Made by a program: the position numbers and the translations under genes. The notes beneath the pieces are model-generated. The model was not told where the DNA came from, did no database searches, and saw only the letters and a list, made by a program, of their open reading frames with translations. Shown here piece by piece: positions 8,602 to 18,331 of a DNA stretch of 55,483 nt (position 1 is its first letter; each line of letters opens with the position of its first letter). Source of the DNA: Bartonella sp. CM31XJBT. Its GTDB lineage: Bacteria; Pseudomonadota; Alphaproteobacteria; Rhizobiales; Rhizobiaceae. The stretch lies in the NCBI RefSeq assembly GCF_028618555.1, contig NZ_JAQITD010000015.1:1-55483 (forward strand), written 5' to 3'.

Positions 8602-9864
8602 TTAAACATTTTTTTCAAGCCATTTACTAATGATATTCTCCAAAACGATTTGAATCTTATCCTGCTTGATGTCATCAATGAGCTCAGAGATAAATCCTTT
8701 AATCAAAAGTGCACGAGCCGTTTTAAATGGGATACCACGCGCCATAAGATAAAAAAGATAATCATGATTAATATTAGCAACTGTTGCACCATGACCGCAC
8801 GCAACATCATCAGCAAAAATCTCCAGTTCAGGCTTTGCATTAAATTCTGCATCATCTGAAAGAATAAGGCTATTACAAGCCATGCGTGCATCTGTTTTTT
8901 GCGCTTTTTGAGAAACACGTATTATTCCTTGGAAAACACCAACAGCCTTATCTGTAACCACATTGCGTATAATTTCGGTTGATGTTGACTTTTCTTCCAC
9001 GTGACGAACAGTCATTGTAAGATCACTATGTGTTTGTCCTGATAATAAATTTATGACGCGTAATTGAAAATTAGATTCTTCTCCCTGTAATTCAATATCG
9101 ATTTCTTGGCGATTTAATTGGCTCCCTATATTAATGACATAAAGTGATAACTTTGCTCTTTGATCAAGAACAGCACAAAATCGACCAAATTGTGTAGAAT
9201 TAAAATCACGATTGCGAATGAGAATCCACGTAACATCACTATCAGCAGCAATACTTAATGAAAATATTGAACTGACAAAGGTATCTTTATCATTGCCAAC
9301 CTGATGTTCAATAAACATAACTTGACTATTTTTATCAACTTTTATATCCGAAAAAATATGAGATTGTCCCCCCATTTGTATATTTTGTAATTCAATGGGT
9401 ATATTTAACTTTGTATTTTCAGGGATGTGAAAAAGCCAACCATCTGTAACAAAAGCTGTATTTAACTGTCCAATAAAATCTTCATCAGAAATGTTTTGAT
9501 TTATCTGCACAGAATTATCTTCTAATGCGTCTGAAAGGCGTTTTACTGTAATATTGTCTACCTTTGACTCTATCGATGTTTTTCCATTGTTTATGGAGAA
9601 AACAGCACTTTCTGAAAGCAATGCATCAACCAATTGATTGTCTTGAACTTTTGAAAAATTGCTAATAGACTTCAGTAAGGTACGCAGATTGGTATAATGC
9701 CATCTTTCGATTTTACGGGAAGGAAGCCGTGTCATTTGAAACTGCTCAATAGTTTTCTTGCGGATTTCCTGTACAGCTTTATCACCAGGTAAGTCGTTTA
9801 CATACTGATTAAAATTACTGAGGATATTTTCTTCAACCGCTAACAAGTTTTGCTGTGCATTCAT
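8602..9864 (-). CDS. sufD: Fe-S cluster scaffold component SufD
   Basis: SufD pairs with SufB and SufC to form the scaffold complex on which clusters are built. The roughly 420-residue protein shows the family's divergent N-terminal half and a conserved C-terminal region (CNSLILSDDAEFNAKPELEI, then ACGHGATVANI). The conserved histidine lies in CGHGA. The ORF can be extended to a TTG at 9879, but the ATG at 9864 has a GAGG ribosome site about 9 bases upstream and lies 11 bases after the sufC stop, so I prefer it. Confidence 0.94.
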   Translation of the reverse strand: MNAQQNLLAVEENILSNFNQYVNDLPGDKAVQEIRKKTIEQFQMTRLPSRKIERWHYTNLRTLLKSISNFSKVQDNQLVDALLSESAVFSINNGKTSIESKVDNITVKRLSDALEDNSVQINQNISDEDFIGQLNTAFVTDGWLFHIPENTKLNIPIELQNIQMGGQSHIFSDIKVDKNSQVMFIEHQVGNDKDTFVSSIFSLSIAADSDVTWILIRNRDFNSTQFGRFCAVLDQRAKLSLYVINIGSQLNRQEIDIELQGEESNFQLRVINLLSGQTHSDLTMTVRHVEEKSTSTEIIRNVVTDKAVGVFQGIIRVSQKAQKTDARMACNSLILSDDAEFNAKPELEIFADDVACGHGATVANINHDYLFYLMARGIPFKTARALLIKGFISELIDDIKQDKIQIVLENIISKWLEKNV

Positions 9865-9875
9865 ATTTAATAACC

Positions 9876-10631
9876 TCAAACCGCTTCCCTGATAAGATCA
9901 GCATACCCATTTTCCTCTAAATAAAGCGCTAAGGATTTATCACCGCTTTTGATAATTTGTCCTTTATAAAGAACATGTACCGTATCAGGAATAATATAAT
10001 TAAGTAGCCGTTGATAATGGGTAATCACCAGAAATGAACGTTTTGAATCCCGAAGTTTATTAACACCATCTGCAACAATTTTTAGTGCATCAATATCTAA
10101 ACCAGAATCCGTTTCATCTAAAATGCAAAGTTTAGGTTCAAGAAGTGCCATTTGTAAAATTTCAGCGCGTTTTTTTTCTCCACCTGAAAAACCTACATTT
10201 AATGGACGCTTTAGCATATCCATATCTATTTCAAGTTTGGCTGAAACTTCTTTAACATATTTTATAAATTCAGGAATTTTAAGTTCTTCGTGACCTCGTG
10301 CTTTGCGTTGAGAGTTCATCGCAACTTTTAAAAATTCCATTGTTGCTACTCCTGGTATTTCCATTGGATATTGAAATGCAAGAAAAACACCATATGCAGC
10401 ACGTTCTGCTGGATCCATTTCTAAAAGTGATTGCCCATTATAGAGAATATCTCCTTCTGTTATTTCATAATCATCACGACCAGCAAGTAAATAAGACAAA
10501 GTTGATTTTCCGGCTCCATTTTGTCCCATGATAGCGGCAACTTCTCCATCTTGAACTGTCAAGTTTAAACCACGAATAACTTTTGTATCGGTCTCAGCAA
10601 TACGGGCGTGCAAATTTTTTATCTCTAACAT
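9876..10631 (-). CDS. sufC: Fe-S assembly ATPase SufC
   Basis: SufC is the ABC-type ATPase of the SufBCD scaffold; it is cytosolic and powers cluster assembly rather than transport. The 251-residue protein has Walker A GQNGAGKST (about 36-44), the signature FSGGEKKR, and Walker B LCILDETDSGLD, followed by a switch histidine in VITHYQRLL. The length is normal for the family. It lies between sufB and sufD on the same strand, with a 160-base gap to sufB that shows no strong terminator. Confidence 0.97.
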   Translation of the reverse strand: MLEIKNLHARIAETDTKVIRGLNLTVQDGEVAAIMGQNGAGKSTLSYLLAGRDDYEITEGDILYNGQSLLEMDPAERAAYGVFLAFQYPMEIPGVATMEFLKVAMNSQRKARGHEELKIPEFIKYVKEVSAKLEIDMDMLKRPLNVGFSGGEKKRAEILQMALLEPKLCILDETDSGLDIDALKIVADGVNKLRDSKRSFLVITHYQRLLNYIIPDTVHVLYKGQIIKSGDKSLALYLEENGYADLIREAV

Positions 10632-10791
10632 AATTTAATCCTGTTTTGGCTGTTTTTTCAGATACAGATGCGGATTATTTTGCCTTAGCATCCATCTACT
10701 TTTGTAATTAGCATAGAGGTCATTTTTAGCATTATATGCTACTGTTACAGCCTTTTTACATAAAGTCTTCTATTTATCTAATTAAATAAAA

Positions 10792-12303
10792 TTATCCAAC
10801 ACTACCTTCAAGGCTAATACCAATAAGCTTTTGTGCTTCGACAGCAAATTCCATGGGAAGTTTTTGAATGACCTCTTTTACAAAACCATTTACAATTAAT
10901 GCGATAGCTTCTTCTTCGGGAATTCCTCTCTGCATAACATAAAAAAGTTGGTCATCAGAAATTTTTGATGTTGTGGCTTCATGTTCAAACTGAGCTGTTG
11001 CATTTTTTGCTTCAATATAAGGAACTGTATGTGCACCACAATCATTCCCGATTAACAAACTATCACATTGCGTAAAGTTACGCGCATTTTGTGCTTTTCG
11101 ATGAGCTGTGACTTGTCCTCGATACGTGTTATTTGAAAAACCTGCAGAAATACCTTTGGAAATAATGCGACTGGAAGTATTTTTTCCCAAATGAATCATT
11201 TTTGTACCGGAATCAATTTGTTGATGACCGTTTGCAACGGCAATAGAATAAAATTCTCCACGCGCATTATCACCACGGAGTAAGCAGGATGGATATTTCC
11301 AAGTAATCGCAGAACCAGTCTCAACTTGTGTCCATGAAATTTTAGAACTATCACCTCGACAATCTCCACGCTTCGTCACAAAATTATAAATACCACCCTT
11401 TCCATCTCTATCGCCAGGATACCAATTTTGTACTGTAGAATATTTAATCTCTGCATTTTCAAGGGCAATAAGCTCAACAACAGCAGCATGAAGTTGGTTT
11501 TCATCACGTTGGGGTGCTGTACACCCTTCAAGATAAGAAACATAGGAATCTTCAGCAGCAATAATCAATGTTCGTTCAAATTGGCCAGTGTTGCGTTCAT
11601 TAATCCTAAAATAAGTTGAAAGCTCCATAGGACAACGAACCCCTTTGGGAATATAAACAAATGAACCATCTGTAAAGACAGCTGCATTTAAGGCCGCATA
11701 ATAATTATCACTTATAGGTACAACTGTTCCTAAATATTCTTTAATAAGCTCAGAATGTTCAATAATCGCCTCTGAAATAGAACAAAAAATCACACCGGCA
11801 CGTGCCAGCTCTTTTTTGAATGTTGTTACAACAGAAACAGAATCAAAGACTGCATCAACAGCCACCTGCCCCGATACAGACATACTGTCATCAAAAGTGG
11901 AGGGATCAGACTGTTTTCTTACTCCTGCCAAAATCTCTTGTTCTTTAAGGGGAATGCCAAGTTTCTCGTACGTTGCTAATAACTCAGGATCCACTTCATC
12001 CAAAGATTTTGGTCCTGTATGATTTTTTGGAGCAGCATAATAATAAAGCTCCTGAAAATCAATTCTAGGATATTCAAGACGCGCCCAATGAGGCTCTTGC
12101 ATCGTCAGCCAACGGCGGTAAGCCTTTAAGCGCCATGTTAGCATCCATTCAGGCTCATGTTTTTTAGCGGAAATAAATTTGATAATATCCTCATTTAAGC
12201 CTTTTGGAGCTTTATCGGTTTCAATATTGGTTTCAAAACCATATTTATATTGGTCAACATCTATTTCACGTACTTGGCGTATCGTTTCTTGTACTGCCGG
12301 CAT
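10792..12303 (-). CDS. sufB: Fe-S cluster scaffold protein SufB
   Basis: SufB is the core scaffold that binds the nascent cluster together with SufC and SufD. The 503-residue protein is full length and highly conserved, with [20 protein letters not shown] in the middle and [19 protein letters not shown] near the C terminus. The latter holds the cysteine and histidine implicated in cluster assembly. The ATG at 12303 is preceded by GGAG. A 138-base gap separates it from the NifS-like gene upstream; this contains only a short TCTTGT/ACAAGA inverted repeat, so whether sufB has a separate promoter is unclear. Confidence 0.97.
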   Translation of the reverse strand: MPAVQETIRQVREIDVDQYKYGFETNIETDKAPKGLNEDIIKFISAKKHEPEWMLTWRLKAYRRWLTMQEPHWARLEYPRIDFQELYYYAAPKNHTGPKSLDEVDPELLATYEKLGIPLKEQEILAGVRKQSDPSTFDDSMSVSGQVAVDAVFDSVSVVTTFKKELARAGVIFCSISEAIIEHSELIKEYLGTVVPISDNYYAALNAAVFTDGSFVYIPKGVRCPMELSTYFRINERNTGQFERTLIIAAEDSYVSYLEGCTAPQRDENQLHAAVVELIALENAEIKYSTVQNWYPGDRDGKGGIYNFVTKRGDCRGDSSKISWTQVETGSAITWKYPSCLLRGDNARGEFYSIAVANGHQQIDSGTKMIHLGKNTSSRIISKGISAGFSNNTYRGQVTAHRKAQNARNFTQCDSLLIGNDCGAHTVPYIEAKNATAQFEHEATTSKISDDQLFYVMQRGIPEEEAIALIVNGFVKEVIQKLPMEFAVEAQKLIGISLEGSVG

Positions 12304-12441
12304 AAATTTTCTCCATTTTTTGGCGTCAAAAACCGGTAACTAAAGTCTTGTTTTTTACAAGATTAAAGTAAGCAAGTTATCTCTAGGCTATAGGTAAAGT
12401 GCAAAAATTTCAATCAAACTTATTTTATTTTTAAAATAATT

Positions 12442-13617
12442 CTAATTTTTATAACTTTCTGATGATAAATCTTCCCCTTTTTTCCTGCTTATAATTTGAG
12501 AAAAAAACGACAGAAAATCATCAATATCTTCAGAAGTTGTGCCACGCCCTAGCGAAATGCGAATGGCACCATTTGGAACATGATACCCCATTGCCTCCAA
12601 CACTTTGCTTTGTTTTACTTTTCCCGAAGAACAAGCAGAGCCGGATGATAAAGAAAACCCTTCTAAATCAAAAGCAATTTGCATCGTTTCAGCTTTTATA
12701 TTTTTCACGGTAAAGTAAGTTGTATTTGGCAAACGTTGAACTCTTTTGCCAAAAATCTCAACATTTTTACTTATACTTTGTAGTCCATTTTCTAATTTAT
12801 TGCGTAAATATATTAACTGTTTTATTTCCTCCTGTGTGAAGCAATCAGTTATTGCTGCCCCAAAAGCAGCAATAAGGGGCAATGCTTCTGTTCCTCCACG
12901 GAGACCTTTTTCTTGTCCTCCCCCAATAATAAGAGGATGTGGCATGAGAAGATTACCACATGAAACAAAAGCACCGATTCCTTTCGGACCGCCAACTTTA
13001 TGTGCAGACAATATAAAAAAGTCTCCTCCTAGCTGATTAATATCCACAAAATTTTTATCTACATATTGTGTCAAATCAACAATAAGAGTGCCTCCTAAAT
13101 CCCGAACAATAGCGGCGATTTCTGTTAATGGTTGAATAACACCCGTTTCACTATTTGCAGCTTGAATAGCAACAAGAGGTAAACCTTTTGTTTTATCATG
13201 AACCGTTAAGAGTGATGTTAATTTATCTTGTTGTATGAGCCCATCTTGATCAACAGCAATGACGCTTATCAACTCTTTAGAAAAACGTCCTCCCTCTGCC
13301 ACAGAGGGATGTTCAGTCGCTCCAAGGTAAAGACGAGAAAATTTAACTTTTGCATTCCCCATATTGTAAAAGGGTGTTAACAAAGTCATTGCGGCTTCAC
13401 TCGCACCAGAGGTAAATACCACGTGATCTGGATCTGTTTTAAGATTTTCAGCGATTTGCCGACGAGCCTTTTGCAACAAAGTTTTAGCCGCACGCCCTTC
13501 CTTATGAACAGATGATGGATTACCAAATATTTCTAAAGATTCCAGTAACGCTATTCGTGCCACTTTTTTGAGTGGTGTTGTTGCGTTATGATCAAAATAT
13601 CGGCGTTTTATAACCAT
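12442..13617 (-). CDS. Cysteine desulfurase, NifS/IscS type
   Basis: This is a second PLP-dependent cysteine desulfurase, of group I, at the head of the suf cluster. The product (about 391 residues) shows YFDHNATTPL near the N terminus, the PLP lysine in LSAHKVGGPKGIGAF and the mobile active-site cysteine in SSGSACSSGKV. The longest ORF begins at a TTG (13629). The ATG at 13617 (MVIKRRYFD) fits the family better because the conserved fold begins at once, though its ribosome site is weak. A desulfurase at this position is common in rhizobial suf clusters, where an iscR-type regulator often precedes it; none is seen here. It could serve tRNA thiolation as well as cluster assembly. Confidence 0.92.
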   Translation of the reverse strand: MVIKRRYFDHNATTPLKKVARIALLESLEIFGNPSSVHKEGRAAKTLLQKARRQIAENLKTDPDHVVFTSGASEAAMTLLTPFYNMGNAKVKFSRLYLGATEHPSVAEGGRFSKELISVIAVDQDGLIQQDKLTSLLTVHDKTKGLPLVAIQAANSETGVIQPLTEIAAIVRDLGGTLIVDLTQYVDKNFVDINQLGGDFFILSAHKVGGPKGIGAFVSCGNLLMPHPLIIGGGQEKGLRGGTEALPLIAAFGAAITDCFTQEEIKQLIYLRNKLENGLQSISKNVEIFGKRVQRLPNTTYFTVKNIKAETMQIAFDLEGFSLSSGSACSSGKVKQSKVLEAMGYHVPNGAIRISLGRGTTSEDIDDFLSFFSQIISRKKGEDLSSESYKN

Positions 13618-13778
13618 TTTACATCGCAATCATTAATCTTATGAATTGATTAAAAAAATAGCGCAATTTTCTTGAAAAGTGCACTAAAAAAAGAATATCT
13701 AATAATTATTTAAGAGATTCTATGGTAAAAGTCGACCAAGATCAATGAAAGCCTTTTATTGCATTTAAGGAGCATTTT

Positions 13779-14459
13779 ATGCCAGAAATTATTTTTAACG
13801 GTCCTGCGGGTCGGCTCGAAGGACGTTATCAACCTTCACAACAAAAAAATGCACCCATTGCGATTATTTTGCATCCTCATCCCCAATTTGGTGGAACTAT
13901 GAATCATAAAATTGTCTATGACCTCTTTTATATGTTCCAACAACGTGGCTTTACAACTTTACGTTTTAACTTTCGTGGTATTGGTCGTAGTCAGGGTGAA
14001 TTTGATTATGGAATAGGAGAACTTTCAGATGCTGCTGCTGCTCTCGATTGGGTGCAAACACAACATCCAGACTCTAAAAATTGTTGGGTAGCAGGATATT
14101 CATTTGGAGCATGGATTGGTATGCAGCTTTTAATGCGCCGACCGGAAATTGAGGGATTTATCTCAGTTGCCCCTCAGCCTAATGTTTATGACTTTTCATT
14201 TCTTGCACCTTGTCCCTCCTCTGGGCTTATCATTCATGGCGGTATCGATAAAGTTTCCCCTCCAAAAGATGTTCAAATACTTGTCGATAAATTAAAAACA
14301 CAAAAAGGTATCATCATCACACAAGAAATATTAGAAGAGGCTAATCACTTTTTCAGTGGATGTCATGAAGAACTTATTGAGCGATGTGCCCACTATTTGG
14401 ATAACCATATCTCCAATGAACTTCTCGCTCCTCCTCCTGAAATACTTTCACTAACTTAG
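13779..14459 (+). CDS. Alpha/beta hydrolase (COG2945-like)
   Basis: The 226-residue cytosolic protein has the alpha/beta-hydrolase fold. HPHPQFGGTMNHK (about 32-44) is the oxyanion-hole segment, GYSFGAW (about 106-112) is the nucleophile elbow with serine, GGIDKVSPP supplies the aspartate and EEANHFF the histidine. No signal peptide is visible. The substrate is unknown; esterase activity is the safest statement. A strong AAGGAG ribosome site lies 8 bases before the ATG. The gene is divergent from the NifS-like gene, with a 160-base shared upstream region. Confidence 0.88.
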   Translation: MPEIIFNGPAGRLEGRYQPSQQKNAPIAIILHPHPQFGGTMNHKIVYDLFYMFQQRGFTTLRFNFRGIGRSQGEFDYGIGELSDAAAALDWVQTQHPDSKNCWVAGYSFGAWIGMQLLMRRPEIEGFISVAPQPNVYDFSFLAPCPSSGLIIHGGIDKVSPPKDVQILVDKLKTQKGIIITQEILEEANHFFSGCHEELIERCAHYLDNHISNELLAPPPEILSLT

Positions 14460-14769
14460 GAAAATACGATAGATTTATAAAAAATTAGCAAAAGTCGTTT
14501 CTGATCATAACAAAGTAATTTTTTCAGTTTGCATTTAAAATTTTTCTAAATTTTATTTCAGGATAGAAATGAGAATAACAGCATACCTGTTTTCTATCAC
14601 TGATAAGTCTCTTTTTTAACGTAAAAAGGAAATAATACCTGTATTATTATCTTTATGTTACCAATATGTCTCTTTCTCTTGTGAGGTGTGTGTCAGTTAT
14701 GATAGATAACTCATTATATAATCGCCTATTCTATAAAATAATGCACTCTTAAATTAGGAAATTAAATCT
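14460..14769. other. Intergenic before tyrS, no gene seen
   Basis: This is an AT-rich spacer of 310 bases with stops in all frames. It presumably carries the tyrS promoter and leader, but no T-box-like or other structured element was recognisable by eye. Confidence 0.55.
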
Positions 14770-16023
14770 GTGTTTGCCTTTAAATCTGATTTTTTACACA
14801 TTATGAGCGAACGTGGTTTTATCCACCAAATTTCAGATGAAAAAGGCTTAGATGATCTTTTTTCAAAAGAAACTGTAAGCGCTTATACTGGATTTGACCC
14901 AACAGCATCGAGTTTACATGCTGGAAGTCTTCTTCAGATTATGATGCTTTATTGGTTACAAAAAACAGGTCATCGCCCCATTGCTTTAATGGGTGGAGGA
15001 ACCGGATTGATTGGTGATCCTTCTTTCAAAGATGAAGCGCGACGCCTTCTGACACAGAATGATATTGCTGAAAATATTAATGGTATTAAAAAGGTATTTG
15101 CTAACTATTTGACATTCGGTGACCGAGAAACCGATGCTTGTATTGTGAATAACGCGGAATGGTTATGCAATTTAAACTACTTAGAATTTTTGCGTGATGT
15201 AGGAAAACATTTTTCTGTCAATCGTATGTTGTCATTTGATTCCGTTAGACTCAGACTTGAGCGTGAGCACTCTTTGTCATTCTTAGAGTTTAATTATATG
15301 ATTCTGCAAGCTTATGATTTTGTTGAACTTTATAAACGTTATGGATTGCGTATGCAAATGGGGGGCTCTGATCAGTGGGGCAACATTATTAACGGAATCG
15401 AATTAGGGCATCGTTTAGGAACACCGCAATTATATGCGTTAACATCACCATTGCTGACAACCTCTTCCGGTGCCAAAATGGGTAAATCATTGAATGGGGC
15501 TGTATGGCTGAATGCGGATAAGCTTTCACCTTATCAATTTTGGCAATACTGGCGCAATACAGAAGATGCTGATGTAACACGATTTCTAAAGCTCTATACT
15601 CCATTGCCAATGGATGAGATTCTTAAACTTTCTCTATTACAAGGGACAGAAATTAACGAAGCAAAAAAAATTCTTGCAACAGAAATTACAGCAATGTTGC
15701 ATGGACGTGTTCTTGCTGATGCAGCAGCAGAAACAGCTCGCAAGACGTTTGAAGAAAAAACTCTAGGAGAAAATCTTCCAACTGTTGAAATTAATGCCTC
15801 AGAATTAAAAAAAGGTGTTGGATTGCTCACTCTTTTAGTACAAGCAGGACTCGCTAGATCTAATAGTGAGGCACGCCGACACGTTCAAGGTGGGGGGGTC
15901 CGTGTAAATGATCAAATTATTGAGGATGAAACACATCTTATTATTGAAGGGGATGTCAGTGCAGAAGGAACCGTTAAACTTTCTTTTGGTAAGAAAAAAC
16001 ATGTTGTGATGAAACCAGTATAA
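14770..16023 (+). CDS. tyrS: Tyrosyl-tRNA synthetase
   Basis: TyrS charges tRNA-Tyr in the cytosol. The 417-residue class I synthetase has the HIGH-like HAGSLLQ near residue 46, the KMSKS-like KMGKSLNG near 237 and a C-terminal S4 RNA-binding domain ([20 protein letters not shown]). The start is a GTG; the N terminus that follows ([16 protein letters not shown]) matches the usual start of rhizobial TyrS, so the GTG is better than the internal ATG at residue 12. Confidence 0.97.
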   Translation: MFAFKSDFLHIMSERGFIHQISDEKGLDDLFSKETVSAYTGFDPTASSLHAGSLLQIMMLYWLQKTGHRPIALMGGGTGLIGDPSFKDEARRLLTQNDIAENINGIKKVFANYLTFGDRETDACIVNNAEWLCNLNYLEFLRDVGKHFSVNRMLSFDSVRLRLEREHSLSFLEFNYMILQAYDFVELYKRYGLRMQMGGSDQWGNIINGIELGHRLGTPQLYALTSPLLTTSSGAKMGKSLNGAVWLNADKLSPYQFWQYWRNTEDADVTRFLKLYTPLPMDEILKLSLLQGTEINEAKKILATEITAMLHGRVLADAAAETARKTFEEKTLGENLPTVEINASELKKGVGLLTLLVQAGLARSNSEARRHVQGGGVRVNDQIIEDETHLIIEGDVSAEGTVKLSFGKKKHVVMKPV

Positions 16024-16197
16024 TCTTTTGCTGTTTTGTTTATGTTGTCGACCTTGTTCTTTCAATTCAATTGTTGTGATAGGGCGAGTTTTGTTAGGAA
16101 ATAAAGGTCTCTTCAAAACAATAATATTCTAGAGAGTTGAATAGTTCTTTTCTTCTGTGTACTCTGATATCTTATACCTGTTACACAAGAAAGAAAG

Positions 16198-16692
16198 ATG
16201 AAAATAATGACAAGACCAATGAAAGGTGCTCTTGCTCCTGATTTTAATTTGCCGCGCGATGGAGGAGAGATGGTATGTCTTTCTGACTTTAAAGGAAAGT
16301 CTGTTGTTTTATATTTTTATCCAAAAGATGACACCAGTGGTTGCACAAGCGAAGCACTTGATTTCACAAAATTAAAGATGAAATTTGATGAAATCGGTGT
16401 TTCTGTTATTGGAATCTCTCCAGATAATGTAAAAAAACATGATAAATTTAAAGTAAAACATGAACTTGATGTCATCTTGGTTTCTGATGAAGAAAAAACA
16501 ACCCTCGAAGCTTATGGTGTTTGGGTTGAGAAAAGCATGTATGGACGCAAATATATGGGAGTTGAACGGAGCACTTTTTTAATTGATGCAAATGGAATAA
16601 TAGCAGAAGAATGGCGTAAAGTAAGCGTATCTGGGCATGCTGAAAATGTTTTAGCTACTGCAACACTTTTATATCATAATGGTAACTTGTAA
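16198..16692 (+). CDS. bcp: Thiol peroxidase, Bcp/PrxQ family
   Basis: This peroxiredoxin reduces hydrogen peroxide and organic peroxides in the cytosol. The 164-residue product has the thioredoxin-like fold with YFYPKDDTSGCTSEA, in which C49 is the peroxidatic cysteine. The resolving cysteine found five residues later in E. coli Bcp is replaced by leucine, so this should act as a 1-Cys type or use another thiol. C27 is the only other cysteine. AAGAAAGAAAG precedes the ATG; the internal ATG three codons in (MTRPM) is also possible. Confidence 0.94.
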   Translation: MKIMTRPMKGALAPDFNLPRDGGEMVCLSDFKGKSVVLYFYPKDDTSGCTSEALDFTKLKMKFDEIGVSVIGISPDNVKKHDKFKVKHELDVILVSDEEKTTLEAYGVWVEKSMYGRKYMGVERSTFLIDANGIIAEEWRKVSVSGHAENVLATATLLYHNGNL

Positions 16693-17032
16693 ATTGAGTG
16701 TTTGATTTGCCTTAAAAAGCAAAAGTTATCCTCCTTAATTGATTTTAGTTTTTCAACGGATTCAATTTTTACAATATATTGATTTATAAGGATAATGAAT
16801 TGTTTTACATTTATATTAGTCCCCCGAATATCCCAAATTTTTCTTATTTCAGATTCTTCCTATCACTTGCAATATCATAAGCAGAATTGGCGTGTGAGAA
16901 AAAAAATGAAGAAAGAAACAAGAAAATCCCTCTTTAAACCTTTAAAGTATCAAGGACTATCGTAACATCACAACATCAATAAAACGAACAGCTTAAGAAA
17001 AAATCTACATGGCTTGAAGGAAGGATATATAA
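16693..17032. other. Intergenic between convergent bcp and prfB
   Basis: This 340-base AT-rich spacer lies between two converging genes. No ORF of note, no clear terminator hairpin with T-run and no repeat was recognised. Confidence 0.55.
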
Positions 17033-18161
17033 TTAACGAATATCCTCAATTTTTTTGTCTTGTTTATAAATGCGCCGTGCGAGTGCTGCCTCTATAAATG
17101 CATCTAAATTACCATTAAGTACGGATTGTGGATCCGTATTTTCAATTCCTGTACGCAAATCTTTGACAAGCTGATAGGGTTGAAGAACATAAGATCTAAT
17201 TTGATGTCCCCATCCGATTTCTGTTTTAGAAGATTCAGCAGCATTGGTTTCTTCTTCTCTTTTTTTAAGCTCTTCTTCATAAAGCCGTGCACGCAACATC
17301 GACCAAGCCGTAGCGCGATTTTTATGTTGAGAGCGCTCTGTTTGACATTGAACAACAATACCCGTTTTTATATGCGTGATGCGAACAGCAGAATCTGTCG
17401 TGTTAACATGTTGTCCTCCTGCTCCCGATGCACGATATGTATCAATACGCACATCTGCCTCTGAAACATCAACTTCAATATTGTCATCAATAACTGGATA
17501 AACCCAAATGCTTGCAAAAGAGGTATGGCGCTTTGCATTCGAATCAAATGGAGAAATCCGCACTAAACGATGAACGCCTGATTCTGTTTTTAACATTCCA
17601 TAAGCATTATGCCCTTTTACAAGAATAGTCGCTGACTTTATTCCTGCTTCTTCTCCATCATGAATTTCTAAAATTTCAACCTTCATTTCATGCTGTTCAG
17701 CCCAGCGCATATACATACGTAAGAGCATAGAAGCCCAATCTTGGCTTTCTGTTCCCCCTGCTCCAGCATGAACTTCTAAATAGGTATCATTCGGATCTGC
17801 TTCTCCTGAAAGAAGTACATCAATTTGCCTTTTATCTATCTCATTTTTAAGATTACGTATTGATCTTTCTGCATCAGCGATAATTTCAACATCACTTTCT
17901 TCTTCGCCCATCGCAATAAGCTCAATGCATTCTTCAAGTGTTTTTGTAAATGATAAAAGACCATTGATTGAATCATCAAGACGTTGACGCTCACGCATCA
18001 TATCCTGTGCTCGTTGTGCATCATCCCATAATGATGGATCTTCTGCTTTTTGATTAAGATATTCGAGACGCTTTAGTGATTGATCCCAGTCAAAGATGCC
18101 CCCTTAGCAATTGTATTGCTTTCTGGATTTCATCAACTAATGTTTCTATTTCTGCTCGCAT
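17033..18161 (-). CDS. prfB: Peptide chain release factor 2 (programmed +1 frameshift)
   Basis: RF2 ends translation at UGA and UAA. Translation starts at the ATG at 18161 (MRAEIETLVDEIQKAIQ), reaches an in-frame TGA at 18092-18090 and continues after a +1 shift; the joined product is 375 residues. The shifted frame shows the stop-codon recognition tripeptide SPF in VRISPFDSN and the catalytic GGQ in ASGAGGQHVN. The span (1129 bases, i.e. 376 codons plus one base) fits a single +1 shift. Automatic callers would start it too late, at 18001. Frameshifting lets RF2 level control its own synthesis. Confidence 0.96.
18089..18104 (-). other. RF2 programmed +1 frameshift site
   Basis: On the minus strand the sequence reads AGGGGG (18104-18099), CAT, then CTTTGAC. 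This matches the classic RF2 recoding signal: an internal Shine-Dalgarno-like element three bases upstream of the slippery CUU codon, followed by UGA with C next. Each element is visible directly. Confidence 0.95.
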
Positions 18162-18331
18162 AATTTAACACCGTATTTTTAAAAACTCTTTTTGGTTGTG
18201 TCTCTTAGCATTTTATACAAATTTAATAGCTGCTATCAGAAAATGGTACAATTCTATCACTCTATTTACAGAACCGACATTGTAAAAAAGAGATAAAAAC
18301 CATGACTCATGGCAAAAGGAGATTTTGTCGA

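Noticed and set aside
12304..12441. Riboswitch or terminator between the NifS-like gene and sufB
   Set aside because: Only a six-pair TCTTGT/ACAAGA hairpin without a T-run is present, too weak to call.
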